DNA of 64,000 nt from Halobaculum sp. MBLA0147 (GCF_041361345.1 NZ_JBGKAD010000001.1:186001-250000), one strand, 5' to 3'; shown: positions 8,024-16,126, numbered from the stretch's first letter. Notes: a model not told the origin generated them from the letters alone. Numbers and translations are program-made.

Positions 8024-9175
8024 ATGAGTCACGTCGAACGCGTCCACATCTCTGACTTCAAGTGTCTCTCCGAGGTAGATCTCGAGTGCGGACAGTTCAA
8101 CGTGCTGACGGGCCGCAACGGGACTGGGAAGACCTCGATTCTGGAGGCGATTCGACTGGCGCACGATCCGACGGCGTTGGAGTCGTACAGGTCTGCCGTC
8201 GGGAATCTGATCGCGGTCGGAGAAAAATCCTTGAGCGTGGAGCTAACGACGGTGGATGACTCTCTACGTTTTCAACTTGATTGCCCAGATGCTAGCGAAA
8301 CGCACTCTTTGATGGCTGAAGCGGCTGTTGGCCACACTATGATCGAAAAGCCATCTGAATTAGTATTTTTGTCTAGTTATTATAATGATATTGGAGAGCA
8401 TGTAGAATGGATTGAGGATATGTTTCAGAAGACAGAGACTGAACCCGTCAATATGGCCGTCAGGGTTCAAACTGAGGACTACGACGACTTCTTCGTCTCT
8501 CTCGGATCCAGTGTCACTATCTCTTTATCCGAAATGGGGGACCGGCCAGAGTCACCCTACGAGGACAATACAGAAGGGGTACACATTAGAAGATTTGGAG
8601 AATTCACTGGAGAACCCCCAGCGGTAGAGCCGATCCGTCTAGTCGATCCAGCCGGCCAAACACCGGTACGGTCGCCAGAGGACTCCGAACTCCGCCGCGT
8701 CCGTGTCCGCGACTTCCTCCGCGAGCACGATATCCTCCCGAACCTCGAGTCGTTCGGCTTCGACGAACTCGTGTTCGACGAGAACGGGAGCCACCACTCC
8801 ATCCCCTACGAGTTCCTCGGTGAGGGGACGAAGACGGTCGTCGAAGTCGTATGGCAACTCCTCGCCGAGGAAGAGATTCCGGACGTGATCCTCTTGGAAG
8901 AGCCGGAGAACCACCTCCACCCGGGGTACGTGAAGGAACTCGTCGTGTTCCTGATCGAGTTCGCCCGTGAGGAGGACGTGCAACTGTTCGTCACCACGCA
9001 CAACGTCGACTTCCTGACGGAGTTCTTCAACGACGCCACCGTCGGCGACCACACCGATTGGCTCCGCGAGGAGTTCCGACTGATCCAGACCACCGAACTG
9101 TCGCCCAAACAGTTCGACTACGAGCGAGCACGAGAACACGTCGAAGACCTCCAGTTGGACCTCCGAGGCCTATGA
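8024..9175 (+). CDS. OLD-like AAA (ABC-type) ATPase, mosaic composition
   Basis: 383 residues. The start MSHVERVHISDFKCLSEVDL is the typical first strand of RecF/OLD-type ATPases. Walker A GRNGTGKT is at 30-37, a GEGTK signature-like loop at 266-270, Walker B DVILLEEPE at 287-295 and a switch His in TTHNVDF (His326). The gene lacks its own nuclease domain; the TOPRIM protein is encoded next, with an ATGA overlap. This matches the split OLD/PARIS-type arrangement (ATPase plus TOPRIM partner) used in phage defence; the function here is inference. Codons for about residues 66-206 are AT-rich and unlike both ends, as if a central sensor region had been exchanged. Confidence 0.85.
   Translation: MSHVERVHISDFKCLSEVDLECGQFNVLTGRNGTGKTSILEAIRLAHDPTALESYRSAVGNLIAVGEKSLSVELTTVDDSLRFQLDCPDASETHSLMAEAAVGHTMIEKPSELVFLSSYYNDIGEHVEWIEDMFQKTETEPVNMAVRVQTEDYDDFFVSLGSSVTISLSEMGDRPESPYEDNTEGVHIRRFGEFTGEPPAVEPIRLVDPAGQTPVRSPEDSELRRVRVRDFLREHDILPNLESFGFDELVFDENGSHHSIPYEFLGEGTKTVVEVVWQLLAEEEIPDVILLEEPENHLHPGYVKELVVFLIEFAREEDVQLFVTTHNVDFLTEFFNDATVGDHTDWLREEFRLIQTTELSPKQFDYERAREHVEDLQLDLRGL
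8221..8640. other. AT-rich segment inside the AAA ATPase gene
   Basis: By hand count about 196 of 420 bases are G or C (47%), with 8341-8400 at 18 of 60 (30%). Blocks at 8101-8220 are about 65%. The segment uses codons that are rare in its surroundings (TTA, GTA, TTT, TAT, AAT, ATT). The frame stays open throughout, so this is a foreign or diversified segment in an intact gene, not decay. Confidence 0.85.
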
Positions 9176-9771
9176 GCGGACACGTCGTGTTCACCGAGGG
9201 TCGCAACGACGTGTATTTCGTGCAGAAGGTGCTCGAACGGTGTAACGAGTCACCCGACGTGACGAAGTACGTCGCCGAGGACGAGCACAGGCAGACGATC
9301 TCCGTAGGAGAACAGGAGCGAGCACTCCGGGACTTCCGCCGTGACGATCACGACCACTTCCTCAAGTCCGAGGGCGGCGACGGCGGGCTGTACGACGTCT
9401 TCGCCTACTCTGCGGAGAAGATTGTCACGGGACAGTTCGACGCGACGCTCGTCTTGGACCTCGACGAACGTGGGTTCGAGCCGGTCGTCGGCGAGGTCCG
9501 AGAGAGCCTCACCGAGGAGTTCGACGGCTCGATGGAGTGGGACGACGGAGAACAGGTGGCTACGGAGGGTGACCTCTGGGTCGGTGAGGCGACGCTCGCG
9601 GACGTGAACACCGGCGACAGTTCGACGTTCGCGCTGGTGACGTTCGAAGACGACCTGGAGGCGGCAGTCGGCTGTGCGTCGACCGACGACCGGAGTGAGC
9701 GGTTCCGAGCGATCCGCGAGTACGCGCACCGGAGACCCGTGATCGAGGCGTTCCTCGAACTGTACGACTGA
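9172..9771 (+). CDS. TOPRIM-type nuclease partner of the AAA ATPase
   Basis: 199 residues, ATG overlapping the ATPase stop (ATGA). The N-terminus HVVFTEGRNDVYFVQKVLE is a TOPRIM first motif with the catalytic Glu (Glu9), and LVLDLDERG carries the DxD pair (Asp96, Asp98). The rest is acidic and ends in a short helical tail. TOPRIM partners of OLD-like ATPases cut nucleic acid when released or activated. The protein is shorter than the AriB-type partners I know of, so it may be a minimal or different TOPRIM lineage. Composition is host-like, unlike the centre of the neighbouring ATPase. Confidence 0.78.
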   Translation: MSGHVVFTEGRNDVYFVQKVLERCNESPDVTKYVAEDEHRQTISVGEQERALRDFRRDDHDHFLKSEGGDGGLYDVFAYSAEKIVTGQFDATLVLDLDERGFEPVVGEVRESLTEEFDGSMEWDDGEQVATEGDLWVGEATLADVNTGDSSTFALVTFEDDLEAAVGCASTDDRSERFRAIREYAHRRPVIEAFLELYD

Positions 9772-9825
9772 TACGACTTCGACCACCACGCCCGCTCCCG
9801 CGTCAGTGAGCTCGGGCCACTCCCC

Positions 9826-10872
9826 TCACCGGTCCAACTCGTACGGATCGTTCCGGTCTACGTCCGCACGGGCCTGGGCACGCTGCTCCGCGAGGTGTGG
9901 CGGCACCTCCGCGAACACCGGATCGAACAGCTCCTCGGGCTCCGGGCGCGGGACGGACTCGGCCGTCGCGACCGCCTCCGCCAACTCCTCGTCGGCGGCC
10001 TCGCGCGCCTCGGTGCGGAACGACTCGTCGACGATCCCCTGGTCGAGACACCACTCCTCGAAGCGGTCGACCGGGTCCGCGAGTCGCCACTCGGGGAGGT
10101 CCGGGTCGCCGTCGCGGTACTGACTCGGGTCGTCGGCGGTGGTGTGGGCGCCCTGCCGGTACGTCAGCGCCTCGACCAACACGGGGTCCCCCTGCCGCGC
10201 GTCGTCCAGGGCGTCGGTGACGACCGCCCGCACCGCCAACGGGTCGTTGCCGTCGACGCGGACGCCGTCGATGCCGTAGGCGTCGGCCTTGTCCGCGATG
10301 GTGTCACTGGCCGTCTGGCGGTGTCGTGGTAACGAGATCGCCCACCCGTTGTTCTCACAGAAGAACACGGACTGGGCGTCGAACACGCCGGCGAAGTTCA
10401 ACCCCTCGTGGAAGTCGCCCTCGCTCGTCGCGCCGTCGCCGAGACAACACAGCGCCGCCCACGGCTCGTCGTTGTGGGCGGCGTACATCCCCGCGCCGGC
10501 TGCGTGGGGGATCTGGGAGGCGATGGGGACCGCCTGCGGGAACACACGTTCGTCGTGGTCGGAGTGGTACTCCGGGAACCCGCGCCGGAACAGGAGGATG
10601 TCCGACATCGGGACCCCGCGAGCGATCTGGAGCGCGTTCGAGCGGTACGTCGGGAACAACACGTCCCGGCGCGCCATCGCGTGGGCCGCGCCGACCTGTG
10701 CGGCCTCCTGTCCCTCGTAGGGTGGGTAGCCGGACATCCACCCGCGCCGCTGGAGGGCGAGCGCGCGCTCGTCGAACCGGCGCGTCCGGACGAGATCCCG
10801 TAGCGCCGTCCGCGCGTCCGCCTCGTCGAACCGCGTCTCCTCGAGGTCCCGCTCGCCGACGATCCGGTGCAT
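9826..10872 (-). CDS. Thiamine-dependent 2-oxoacid dehydrogenase E1 alpha subunit
   Basis: 348 residues. The ThDP motif is complete: GDGATSEGDFHEGLNFAGVF, then NN about 30 residues on (CENNGWAIS). The phosphorylation-loop region (TYRQGAHTTADDPSQYRD) and the opening YPPYEGQEAAQVGAAHAM match pyruvate/branched-chain/acetoin E1 alpha. It acts with E1 beta, E2 and E3 to decarboxylate a 2-oxoacid to acyl-CoA. No E1 beta, E2 or E3 gene lies next to it, which is unusual. The ATG 10872 start is supported by a TATA-like box 27 bp upstream. Confidence 0.9.
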   Translation of the reverse strand: MHRIVGERDLEETRFDEADARTALRDLVRTRRFDERALALQRRGWMSGYPPYEGQEAAQVGAAHAMARRDVLFPTYRSNALQIARGVPMSDILLFRRGFPEYHSDHDERVFPQAVPIASQIPHAAGAGMYAAHNDEPWAALCCLGDGATSEGDFHEGLNFAGVFDAQSVFFCENNGWAISLPRHRQTASDTIADKADAYGIDGVRVDGNDPLAVRAVVTDALDDARQGDPVLVEALTYRQGAHTTADDPSQYRDGDPDLPEWRLADPVDRFEEWCLDQGIVDESFRTEAREAADEELAEAVATAESVPRPEPEELFDPVFAEVPPHLAEQRAQARADVDRNDPYELDR

Positions 10873-10895
10873 ACCGCGGGGGTGTCCCGGCGGCC

Positions 10896-10904
10896 GTAAA
10901 AGTT
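10896..10904 (-). promoter_or_regulatory. TATA-like box for the E1 alpha gene
   Basis: On the minus strand AACTTTTAC is centred about 27 bp before the ATG at 10872. Confidence 0.6.
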
Positions 10905-10975
10905 GCCGGACTCCGCGACGAGTCCCCCATCGGACCACCGACTCGTGACGACGACACGACGCCGGGCGCCCGCAG

Positions 10976-11926
10976 TCAGTCCATCGAGGGGACGGGGACG
11001 GCGTCGGCGACGCTGCTCAGTACGTCCCGCCGAGTCGCCCCCTCGATCTCGGCGTCGGCGGTGAGCACGAGTCTGTGTGTGAACACCGGCTGTAACATCC
11101 GTTTCACGTCGTCCGGGACGACGTACTCGCGGCCGTAGATCGCCGCGTACGCGCGTGCTGCCTCGAACAGATGTTGGATCCCACGTGGCGAGACACCCAC
11201 GTCGACGCGACTGTCTTCCCGCGTCGCCCGTCCCAGATCCACGATGTAGTCGCGCACGCCGGGTGCGACGCGGACACCCTCCGGCACCTGCCTGAGTGCC
11301 CGCACGCGGTCCCCGTCGATCACCGTCGACACCGTCGGGATCGAGCCGCTGCGGTCCGCGCGCCGGTCGATCAGCTCTCGTTCGCCGGCGCGGTCCGGGT
11401 AGCCGATGGCCGACTTGATCGTGAAGCGGTCTCGCTGTGCCTCCGGGAGCCCGAACGTCCCCTCCTGTTCGACGGGGTTCTGCGTGGCGATCACGAAGAA
11501 CGGCTCCGGCAGGGCGTGCGTCTCGCCGTCGACGGAGACCTGCCCCTCACCCATCGCCTCCAACAACGCGGCCTGCGTCTTCGGCGGCGCGCGGTTGATC
11601 TCGTCGGCCAGGACGACGTTCGCGAAGATCGGTCCCGGCGCGAAGGTGAACTCCCCGCCGGCCTCGTCGTACACGTTCGACCCGGTGATGTCCGCGGGCA
11701 ACAGGTCCGGGGTGAACTGGATGCGCTTGAACGACAGCCCCAGCGCGTCCGCCAGACTCCGCGCCGTCAGTGTCTTCCCCGTCCCCGGCACGTCTTCGAG
11801 CAGGACGTGCCCCCCGGCGACGACGCCCGTCAACACCGTCGCGAGGAACTCCTCGTCGGCGATCACCGCCGTCCCCACCTCCTCCAACACGGCCCCGGCG
11901 ACCCGGGACGCCTCCTCGACGTTCAT
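10976..11926 (-). CDS. MoxR family AAA ATPase
   Basis: 316 residues. Walker A (DVPGTGKT, 45-52), Walker B (VVLADEIN) with the MoxR signature RAPPKTQAALLEAMGE, sensor 1 (VIATQNPVEQEGTFGLPEAQRDRF) and a C-terminal lid. MoxR proteins are chaperone-like ATPases, often next to DUF58 and von Willebrand-factor genes; neither is present here. Two starts are possible, ATG 11926 and GTG 11935. A TATA-like GGTTTCAAG at 11953-11961 fits either. It is divergent from bioY. Confidence 0.9.
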   Translation of the reverse strand: MNVEEASRVAGAVLEEVGTAVIADEEFLATVLTGVVAGGHVLLEDVPGTGKTLTARSLADALGLSFKRIQFTPDLLPADITGSNVYDEAGGEFTFAPGPIFANVVLADEINRAPPKTQAALLEAMGEGQVSVDGETHALPEPFFVIATQNPVEQEGTFGLPEAQRDRFTIKSAIGYPDRAGERELIDRRADRSGSIPTVSTVIDGDRVRALRQVPEGVRVAPGVRDYIVDLGRATREDSRVDVGVSPRGIQHLFEAARAYAAIYGREYVVPDDVKRMLQPVFTHRLVLTADAEIEGATRRDVLSSVADAVPVPSMD

Positions 11927-12007
11927 CGCCTCCACACGGTTCCGGCGGGGGCTTGAAACCTCGGGTCGCCGTCCGGCCGTCGAGTTACGTCGTCTGTCGA
12001 ATCGGAT

Positions 12008-12028
12008 GACGTTCCGTAACGTCTAAGC
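12008..12028. promoter_or_regulatory. Palindrome abutting the bioY promoter
   Basis: GACGTT-CCGT-AACGTC (12008-12023) is a perfect 6-bp inverted repeat. Its right arm runs into the weak TATA-like region (about 12021-12028, 27 bp before ATG 12052). The position over the promoter suggests an operator, perhaps for biotin control; the regulator is not known from this sequence. Confidence 0.5.
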
Positions 12029-12051
12029 ACGGCTCACCGGAACGCGGTACC

Positions 12052-12636
12052 ATGTCGACACAGTACGACGCGGTCGATCCGGTCGGCGACGAGGTGGTCG
12101 CCAACCTGGCTCGTGCCGCGCTGTTCGCCGCCCTGATGGGGGCGTTCGCGTACGTCTCGTTCCCGAACCCGCTCGCGCCCGGGATTCCGGTGACCTTGCA
12201 GGTGTTGGGTGTGTTCCTCGCGGGGATCATGCTCGGTCCGGCGTGGGGCGCCTTCGCCCTCGTCGTCTACCTCGCGGCCGGCGCGCTCGGCGTGCCGGTG
12301 TTCTCCGGGGGGTCTGCCGGCGTGGGTGCGCTCTTGGGTCCGACCGGCGGCTACCTGTTGTCGTACCCACTCGCGGCACTCGCCGTCGGTGCGGTCGTCC
12401 ACCGCGGCCCGTCGCTGCGGGACTTCCGAGCCGCCAGCACGCCGATCCTCGTCGGTGGGATGGTCGCCGGCACCGCGCTGATCTACGCCGGCGGTGTGCT
12501 CGGACTGATGCTGTTCGGTGACTACGGGCTGGCCGGCGCGTTCACTGCCGGTGTGGTGTCGTTCCTCCCGGTCGAGGCGCTGAAGATCGCCGCCGCCGTC
12601 GGGGTCGTGCGCAGCGAACGGATCGCGGCCGCCTGA
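12052..12636 (+). CDS. bioY: BioY biotin transporter S component
   Basis: 194 residues with about six hydrophobic segments. It matches BioY: AALFAALMGAFAYVSFPNP near the start, PVTLQVLGVFLAGIMLGPAWG, then a GVPVFSGGSAGVGALLGPTGGYLL block that is the family hallmark. BioY is the membrane substrate-binding subunit of the ECF biotin importer. It is followed 6 bp later by the ATPase gene and then the T-component gene, so all three form one operon. A palindrome sits on its promoter. Confidence 0.93.
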   Translation: MSTQYDAVDPVGDEVVANLARAALFAALMGAFAYVSFPNPLAPGIPVTLQVLGVFLAGIMLGPAWGAFALVVYLAAGALGVPVFSGGSAGVGALLGPTGGYLLSYPLAALAVGAVVHRGPSLRDFRAASTPILVGGMVAGTALIYAGGVLGLMLFGDYGLAGAFTAGVVSFLPVEALKIAAAVGVVRSERIAAA

Positions 12637-12642
12637 GGAGTC

Positions 12643-13479
12643 GTGCTCGTCGTCGAGGACCTCGTGTTCGCGTACGACGGCGGTCCGGCTCTCGCTGCCG
12701 CACCCGCCGCGGAGCGTGGTGAAGGCCCGTCGGACGCGCAGACGGGTGAGGCGTCGTCGCAGACACACACGGTCGACGAGCCGTCGCCGTCCGACGACCG
12801 CCCACCGACCGCGGACAGGGTTCTCGACGGCGTCTCGCTGACGGTGCCGGACGGCGAAGTCCTCCTCCTCGCCGGCCCGAACGGCTCCGGGAAGTCCACG
12901 CTCGTCCGCCACTTCGTCGGACTCGCGGAGCCGGACGCGGGTCGGGTCCGCGTCGACGGCGTCGACCCGGTCACAGAGCCGGTGGCGGCACGCACCGCCG
13001 TCGGGATGGTGTTCCAGCGGCCCCGCGACCAGTTGGTCGCCGCGACCGTCGGCGCCGACGTGGCGTTCGGTCCCGAGAACCTCGGACTCGACCGCGCCGA
13101 GATCGACCGTCGGGTCACCGAGGCGTTGGACACGGTCGGGATGACCGGCCGTCGGGACGAACGGGTCGCTGCGCTGTCGGGCGGCGAGCAGGCCCGCGTC
13201 GCACTCGCCGGCGTCCTCGCGATGGAGCCGTCACACCTCGTCTTGGACGAGCCGTTCGTCGGCCTCGACGCGCCGGCACGCGACTCTGTGTTGTCACACG
13301 TTCGGACGCTGGCCGCCACCGACACGACCGTGATCATCGTGACACACGACCTCCGGGAACTCCTGCCGCTCACGGATCGTGTGGTGGTGCTGTCCGACGG
13401 GGAAGTCGCGCTCCGTGCGTCGCCGGAGACTGCTCGCGAGCGACTGCCGGCGTTGGGTGTCAGGGTACCTGAGTCGTGA
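12643..13479 (+). CDS. ecfA: ECF transporter ATPase (BioM/EcfA type)
   Basis: 278 residues. ABC ATPase motifs: Walker A GPNGSGKST (78-86), Q-loop FQRPRDQLVAATV with the ECF-type layout, signature LSGGEQARVALAGVL, Walker B HLVLDEPF, D-loop GLDA and switch THD. It powers biotin import with BioY and EcfT. Unusually, about 45 Ala/Ser/Thr/Asp-rich residues (about 14-58) are inserted between the first strand (VVEDLVFAYDGG) and VLDGVSLTV, where related ATPases have a short turn. The GTGA overlap with ecfT supports tight coupling. Confidence 0.92.
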   Translation: MLVVEDLVFAYDGGPALAAAPAAERGEGPSDAQTGEASSQTHTVDEPSPSDDRPPTADRVLDGVSLTVPDGEVLLLAGPNGSGKSTLVRHFVGLAEPDAGRVRVDGVDPVTEPVAARTAVGMVFQRPRDQLVAATVGADVAFGPENLGLDRAEIDRRVTEALDTVGMTGRRDERVAALSGGEQARVALAGVLAMEPSHLVLDEPFVGLDAPARDSVLSHVRTLAATDTTVIIVTHDLRELLPLTDRVVVLSDGEVALRASPETARERLPALGVRVPES

Positions 13480-14336
13480 CTCCGACCACCGCCCTCGGAC
13501 GACTCGATCCGCGGACGAAGCTCGCACTCCAGGCGGCGGTCGCGGTCGCTGCGTTCCGCCACACCTCGCCGCGCGGGCTGGCGGCGGTCACGCTCCTCGT
13601 CGCGGTCGGTGTCGCACTCACGGGGACGTCGCCGGTGACGCTGTTGCGTCCGTACGTGTTCGTCGCGCCGTTCCTCCTGTTGGGGCCGGCGTTCGCGGCC
13701 GCGGAGCTGGGTCCGCCGTGGATCGACCTCGCGGCGGCCGTCGACCCGGCGTTGGCGAGCTACCGCACCGTCCTCCTGTTGTTGGTCGGGGCCGTCTACG
13801 TGCGGACGACGCCGGTCCGCGAGTCGGAGGCGGCGATCCAGCGACTCGTCCCGGGGCGACTCGGCCGTCTCCTCGGTGTCGCGCTCGGCCTCGTCTTGCG
13901 GTTCCTCCCGCTCGTACGGCGGGAGGTGGTGCGGACGCGGGAGGCGATGCGGACGCGACTCGGCGACGAGCGCCCCCTGCGCGAGCGGATGCGACTGCTC
14001 GTCACCACGTCGCTCGCGAGCACGTTCCGGCGCGCCGACAGGCTGGCCGACGCGCTCCGCGTGCGGTGTCTCGCCTGGAACCCGACGCTCCCGCGACTCC
14101 GGTTCGCGCGACGCGACGTACCCGGGTTGGTGTTGGCGGCGCTGCTCTTCGTGCCGCCGAGTGTGGTGGAGTGGGTGGTCGCCACCACACCGAGCGTGGT
14201 AGAGTGGGTGGTCGCCACCACACCGAGCGTGGTAGAGTGGATGGTCGTCGCCGTGCCGGGTGGCGAGTGGTCGCTCCTCGTGGTTGCCGGCACGACACTG
14301 GTAGTGGGTGTCGTCGTCGACCACGGGAGCGGGTAG
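13476..14336 (+). CDS. ecfT: ECF transporter T component
   Basis: 286 residues, four to six membrane spans. The opening LGRLDPRTKLALQAAVAVAAF is typical of EcfT/BioN/CbiQ. The coupling-helix region contains REAMRTRLGD and ADALRVRCL, which resemble the two Ala-Arg-Gly-like motifs that dock on the ATPase. It couples ATP hydrolysis to BioY. The C-terminal part contains a repeated 11-residue unit (PSVVEWVVATT, 2.7 copies) just before the last hydrophobic span, probably a recent tandem expansion. GTG 13476 overlaps the ecfA stop. Confidence 0.88.
   Translation: MTPTTALGRLDPRTKLALQAAVAVAAFRHTSPRGLAAVTLLVAVGVALTGTSPVTLLRPYVFVAPFLLLGPAFAAAELGPPWIDLAAAVDPALASYRTVLLLLVGAVYVRTTPVRESEAAIQRLVPGRLGRLLGVALGLVLRFLPLVRREVVRTREAMRTRLGDERPLRERMRLLVTTSLASTFRRADRLADALRVRCLAWNPTLPRLRFARRDVPGLVLAALLFVPPSVVEWVVATTPSVVEWVVATTPSVVEWMVVAVPGGEWSLLVVAGTTLVVGVVVDHGSG
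14157..14245. repeat. 33-bp in-frame tandem repeat in ecfT
   Basis: Copies start at 14157, 14190 and 14223 (the last partial). The unit is 33 bp, 11 codons, so copy-number change would not shift the frame. Copies 1 and 2 differ at three positions or fewer. Confidence 0.9.
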
Positions 14337-14402
14337 CCGTCGCCGACCGGCTGCGTCGGACCGGGGTGAGACTCTTGCGTCTCGACCGCGCTACTGCCGG
14401 GT

Positions 14403-15041
14403 GTGACGGATCGGACACCGGCGGCGGCACGCGAGCGACTGGTCGCGTCGCTCCAGCGTCGTGGCCGACTCGCGGACTCGCGGACGGCCGACGCGCTGCT
14501 GTCCGTCCCTCGCCACCGGTTCGTCCCTCGGGCGAGTGTGGCGCGAGCGTACGCCGACCGGCCGCTCCGGATCGGGCGCGGCCAGACGATCTCGGCACCA
14601 CACGTCGTCGCGGCCATCTCCGAGTTGTTGGACCCGGCGCCGGACGCGCGAGTGTTGGAGGTCGGGACGGGCTGTGGCTACCACGCGGCGGTGACGGCGA
14701 CGCTGCTCGAGGAGGGCCACGTCTACTCCGTCGAGTACGACGCCGAACTGGCTCGGACTGCCCGCCGCCGACTCGACACGCTGGGCTACGACGTGACCGT
14801 CGCGCACCGGGACGGCTGGGACGGGTGGCCCGACCACGCCCCGTACGACGCCGCCTACCTCACCTGTGCGGCCCCGTCGGTGCCGTCGGCGGTGCTCTCG
14901 CAGGTCCGTCCCGGCGGCAGGGTCGTCGGCCCGATCGGAACCGACGAGCAACGACTGGTCCGGTTGCACGTCGACTCGGACGGCGTCGAGCGCGAGACCC
15001 ACGGCGCCGTCCGGTTCGTCGAGATGCGCGGCGGCGAGTGA
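14403..15041 (+). CDS. pcm: Protein-L-isoaspartate O-methyltransferase
   Basis: Repairs damaged aspartyl residues by methylating L-isoaspartate with SAM. 212 residues. Conserved landmarks are VPRHRFVP, IGRGQTISAPHVVA (substrate-binding region), SAM motif I VLEVGTGCGYHAAV and a post-I acidic SVEYDAEL. The C-terminal PGGRVVGPIG matches the family. GTG 14403 gives the normal length. It starts 66 bp after ecfT on the same strand but is unrelated in function. Confidence 0.9.
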   Translation: MTDRTPAAARERLVASLQRRGRLADSRTADALLSVPRHRFVPRASVARAYADRPLRIGRGQTISAPHVVAAISELLDPAPDARVLEVGTGCGYHAAVTATLLEEGHVYSVEYDAELARTARRRLDTLGYDVTVAHRDGWDGWPDHAPYDAAYLTCAAPSVPSAVLSQVRPGGRVVGPIGTDEQRLVRLHVDSDGVERETHGAVRFVEMRGGE

Positions 15042-15128
15042 CGCGACGACCGTCCAGAAGTGACCCGGCTCTCGTCCTGTCAGGCTCGTCCCACGCAGTT
15101 CTTGAGTCTCGCCCACGTGCGGCCGATC

Positions 15129-16043
15129 GTGTCCACCGGAGACGACCACGCGGTCGAGACGCTGCTGGCCGTGCGAGCGGCCCGCGAGACGGGTGTCCTC
15201 GAGGCCTACCTCGAGTCCGCGGGAACACCGGCGGAGGCCGCACGGATCGCGAACGTGACCGAGACGGGAGCGCGGGTCGCCGGCCGCGCGCTCGCCGACG
15301 TCGGCGTGCTCGAACGCGTCGACGGGGAGTACGAGCCCTCGAACCCGGCGTTGGGGTTGCTGACGAAACGCGACCCGCGCTCGATCGGCACGCTGCCACA
15401 CCGACTCGACGTGCTCGACACGCTCGTCGACCTCCCGGAGACGATCGAGACGGGGTCGCCGCCAGAACTCCCGCCAGAGTGGCGGCGGAACCGCGTCGGT
15501 GCCGACGAGGCGACACCCGAGGCGGTCCGGCGCGCTCGCGTGACGACTGCGGTCCGTGCGGCACCGGACGCGACCGACGCCCTGGACGTGTGTGGTGGCG
15601 CGGGGGCGACGGCGGCGGAACTGGCCGCGCGCGGGCTCGACGCAGCGTTCGTCGAAGCCCCCGAGATTCTCGACGAGGTGCGACCACTGGCGGAGAGTCG
15701 CGACGTGACCCCGCTCGTGGGGCCGCTGGACGATCTCGACCGCCGGTTCGGCTTGGTGACGCTCGTCGACGTGGTCGGCGAGCAGTCGGTCCCGGAGGCG
15801 GAGCAGACGCTCTCGGCCGCGGTCGGGCGTGTCGCACCCGGTGGAACGGTGGTCGTGCTCGACCGCTTCGCGGAGCCGGCGGCGACTCGGGCCGCCGTGC
15901 GGTCTCTCGCCCGTGGCGACGGCGAGCGACCCGACGAGTCCACCGTCGAGCGGGTGGTCGGCGACACCGACGCGACGGACGTGCGCTCGGAGTCCGTCCC
16001 CGGGACCGACTACGACGCCGTGATCGCCCGTCGTCCGGAGTGA
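15129..16043 (+). CDS. SAM-dependent methyltransferase-like protein with N-terminal helix-turn-helix
   Basis: 304 residues. The first 70 or so (AVETLLAVRAARETGVLEAYL, then a TPAEAARIANVTETGARVAGRAL helix pair) look like the dimerisation/winged-helix region of small-molecule O-methyltransferases. A Rossmann part follows: ALDVCGGAGATAAELAARG (motif I-like), LVTLVDVVGE, and PGGTVVVLDRF. The substrate is unknown. GTG 15129 was chosen because TTCTTGAG lies about 28 bp upstream; GTG 15117 or 15060 are alternatives. Confidence 0.75.
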   Translation: MSTGDDHAVETLLAVRAARETGVLEAYLESAGTPAEAARIANVTETGARVAGRALADVGVLERVDGEYEPSNPALGLLTKRDPRSIGTLPHRLDVLDTLVDLPETIETGSPPELPPEWRRNRVGADEATPEAVRRARVTTAVRAAPDATDALDVCGGAGATAAELAARGLDAAFVEAPEILDEVRPLAESRDVTPLVGPLDDLDRRFGLVTLVDVVGEQSVPEAEQTLSAAVGRVAPGGTVVVLDRFAEPAATRAAVRSLARGDGERPDESTVERVVGDTDATDVRSESVPGTDYDAVIARRPE

Positions 16044-16126
16044 GGTGCGGTCGGTCCCGGTGTCGTGCGACGTGGCGTCGTGACACCTCGGTCGTCGCCC
16101 GCGTGGCGTTCACGTGTTAACGCCGG

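Noticed and set aside
8341-8400. A pseudogene or frameshift in the ATPase
   Set aside because: The frame stays open through the AT-rich part with sensible residues, and both ATPase motifs are intact.
8024-9771. Gabija or Septu identity for the ATPase/TOPRIM pair
   Set aside because: Gabija fuses ATPase and TOPRIM in one protein and has a UvrD-type helicase; Septu has an HNH partner. Neither is present.
12522-14324. A 600-residue minus-strand protein opposite the ECF operon
   Set aside because: Composition is Arg/Ser/Thr-rich and it lies antisense to three clear transporter genes.
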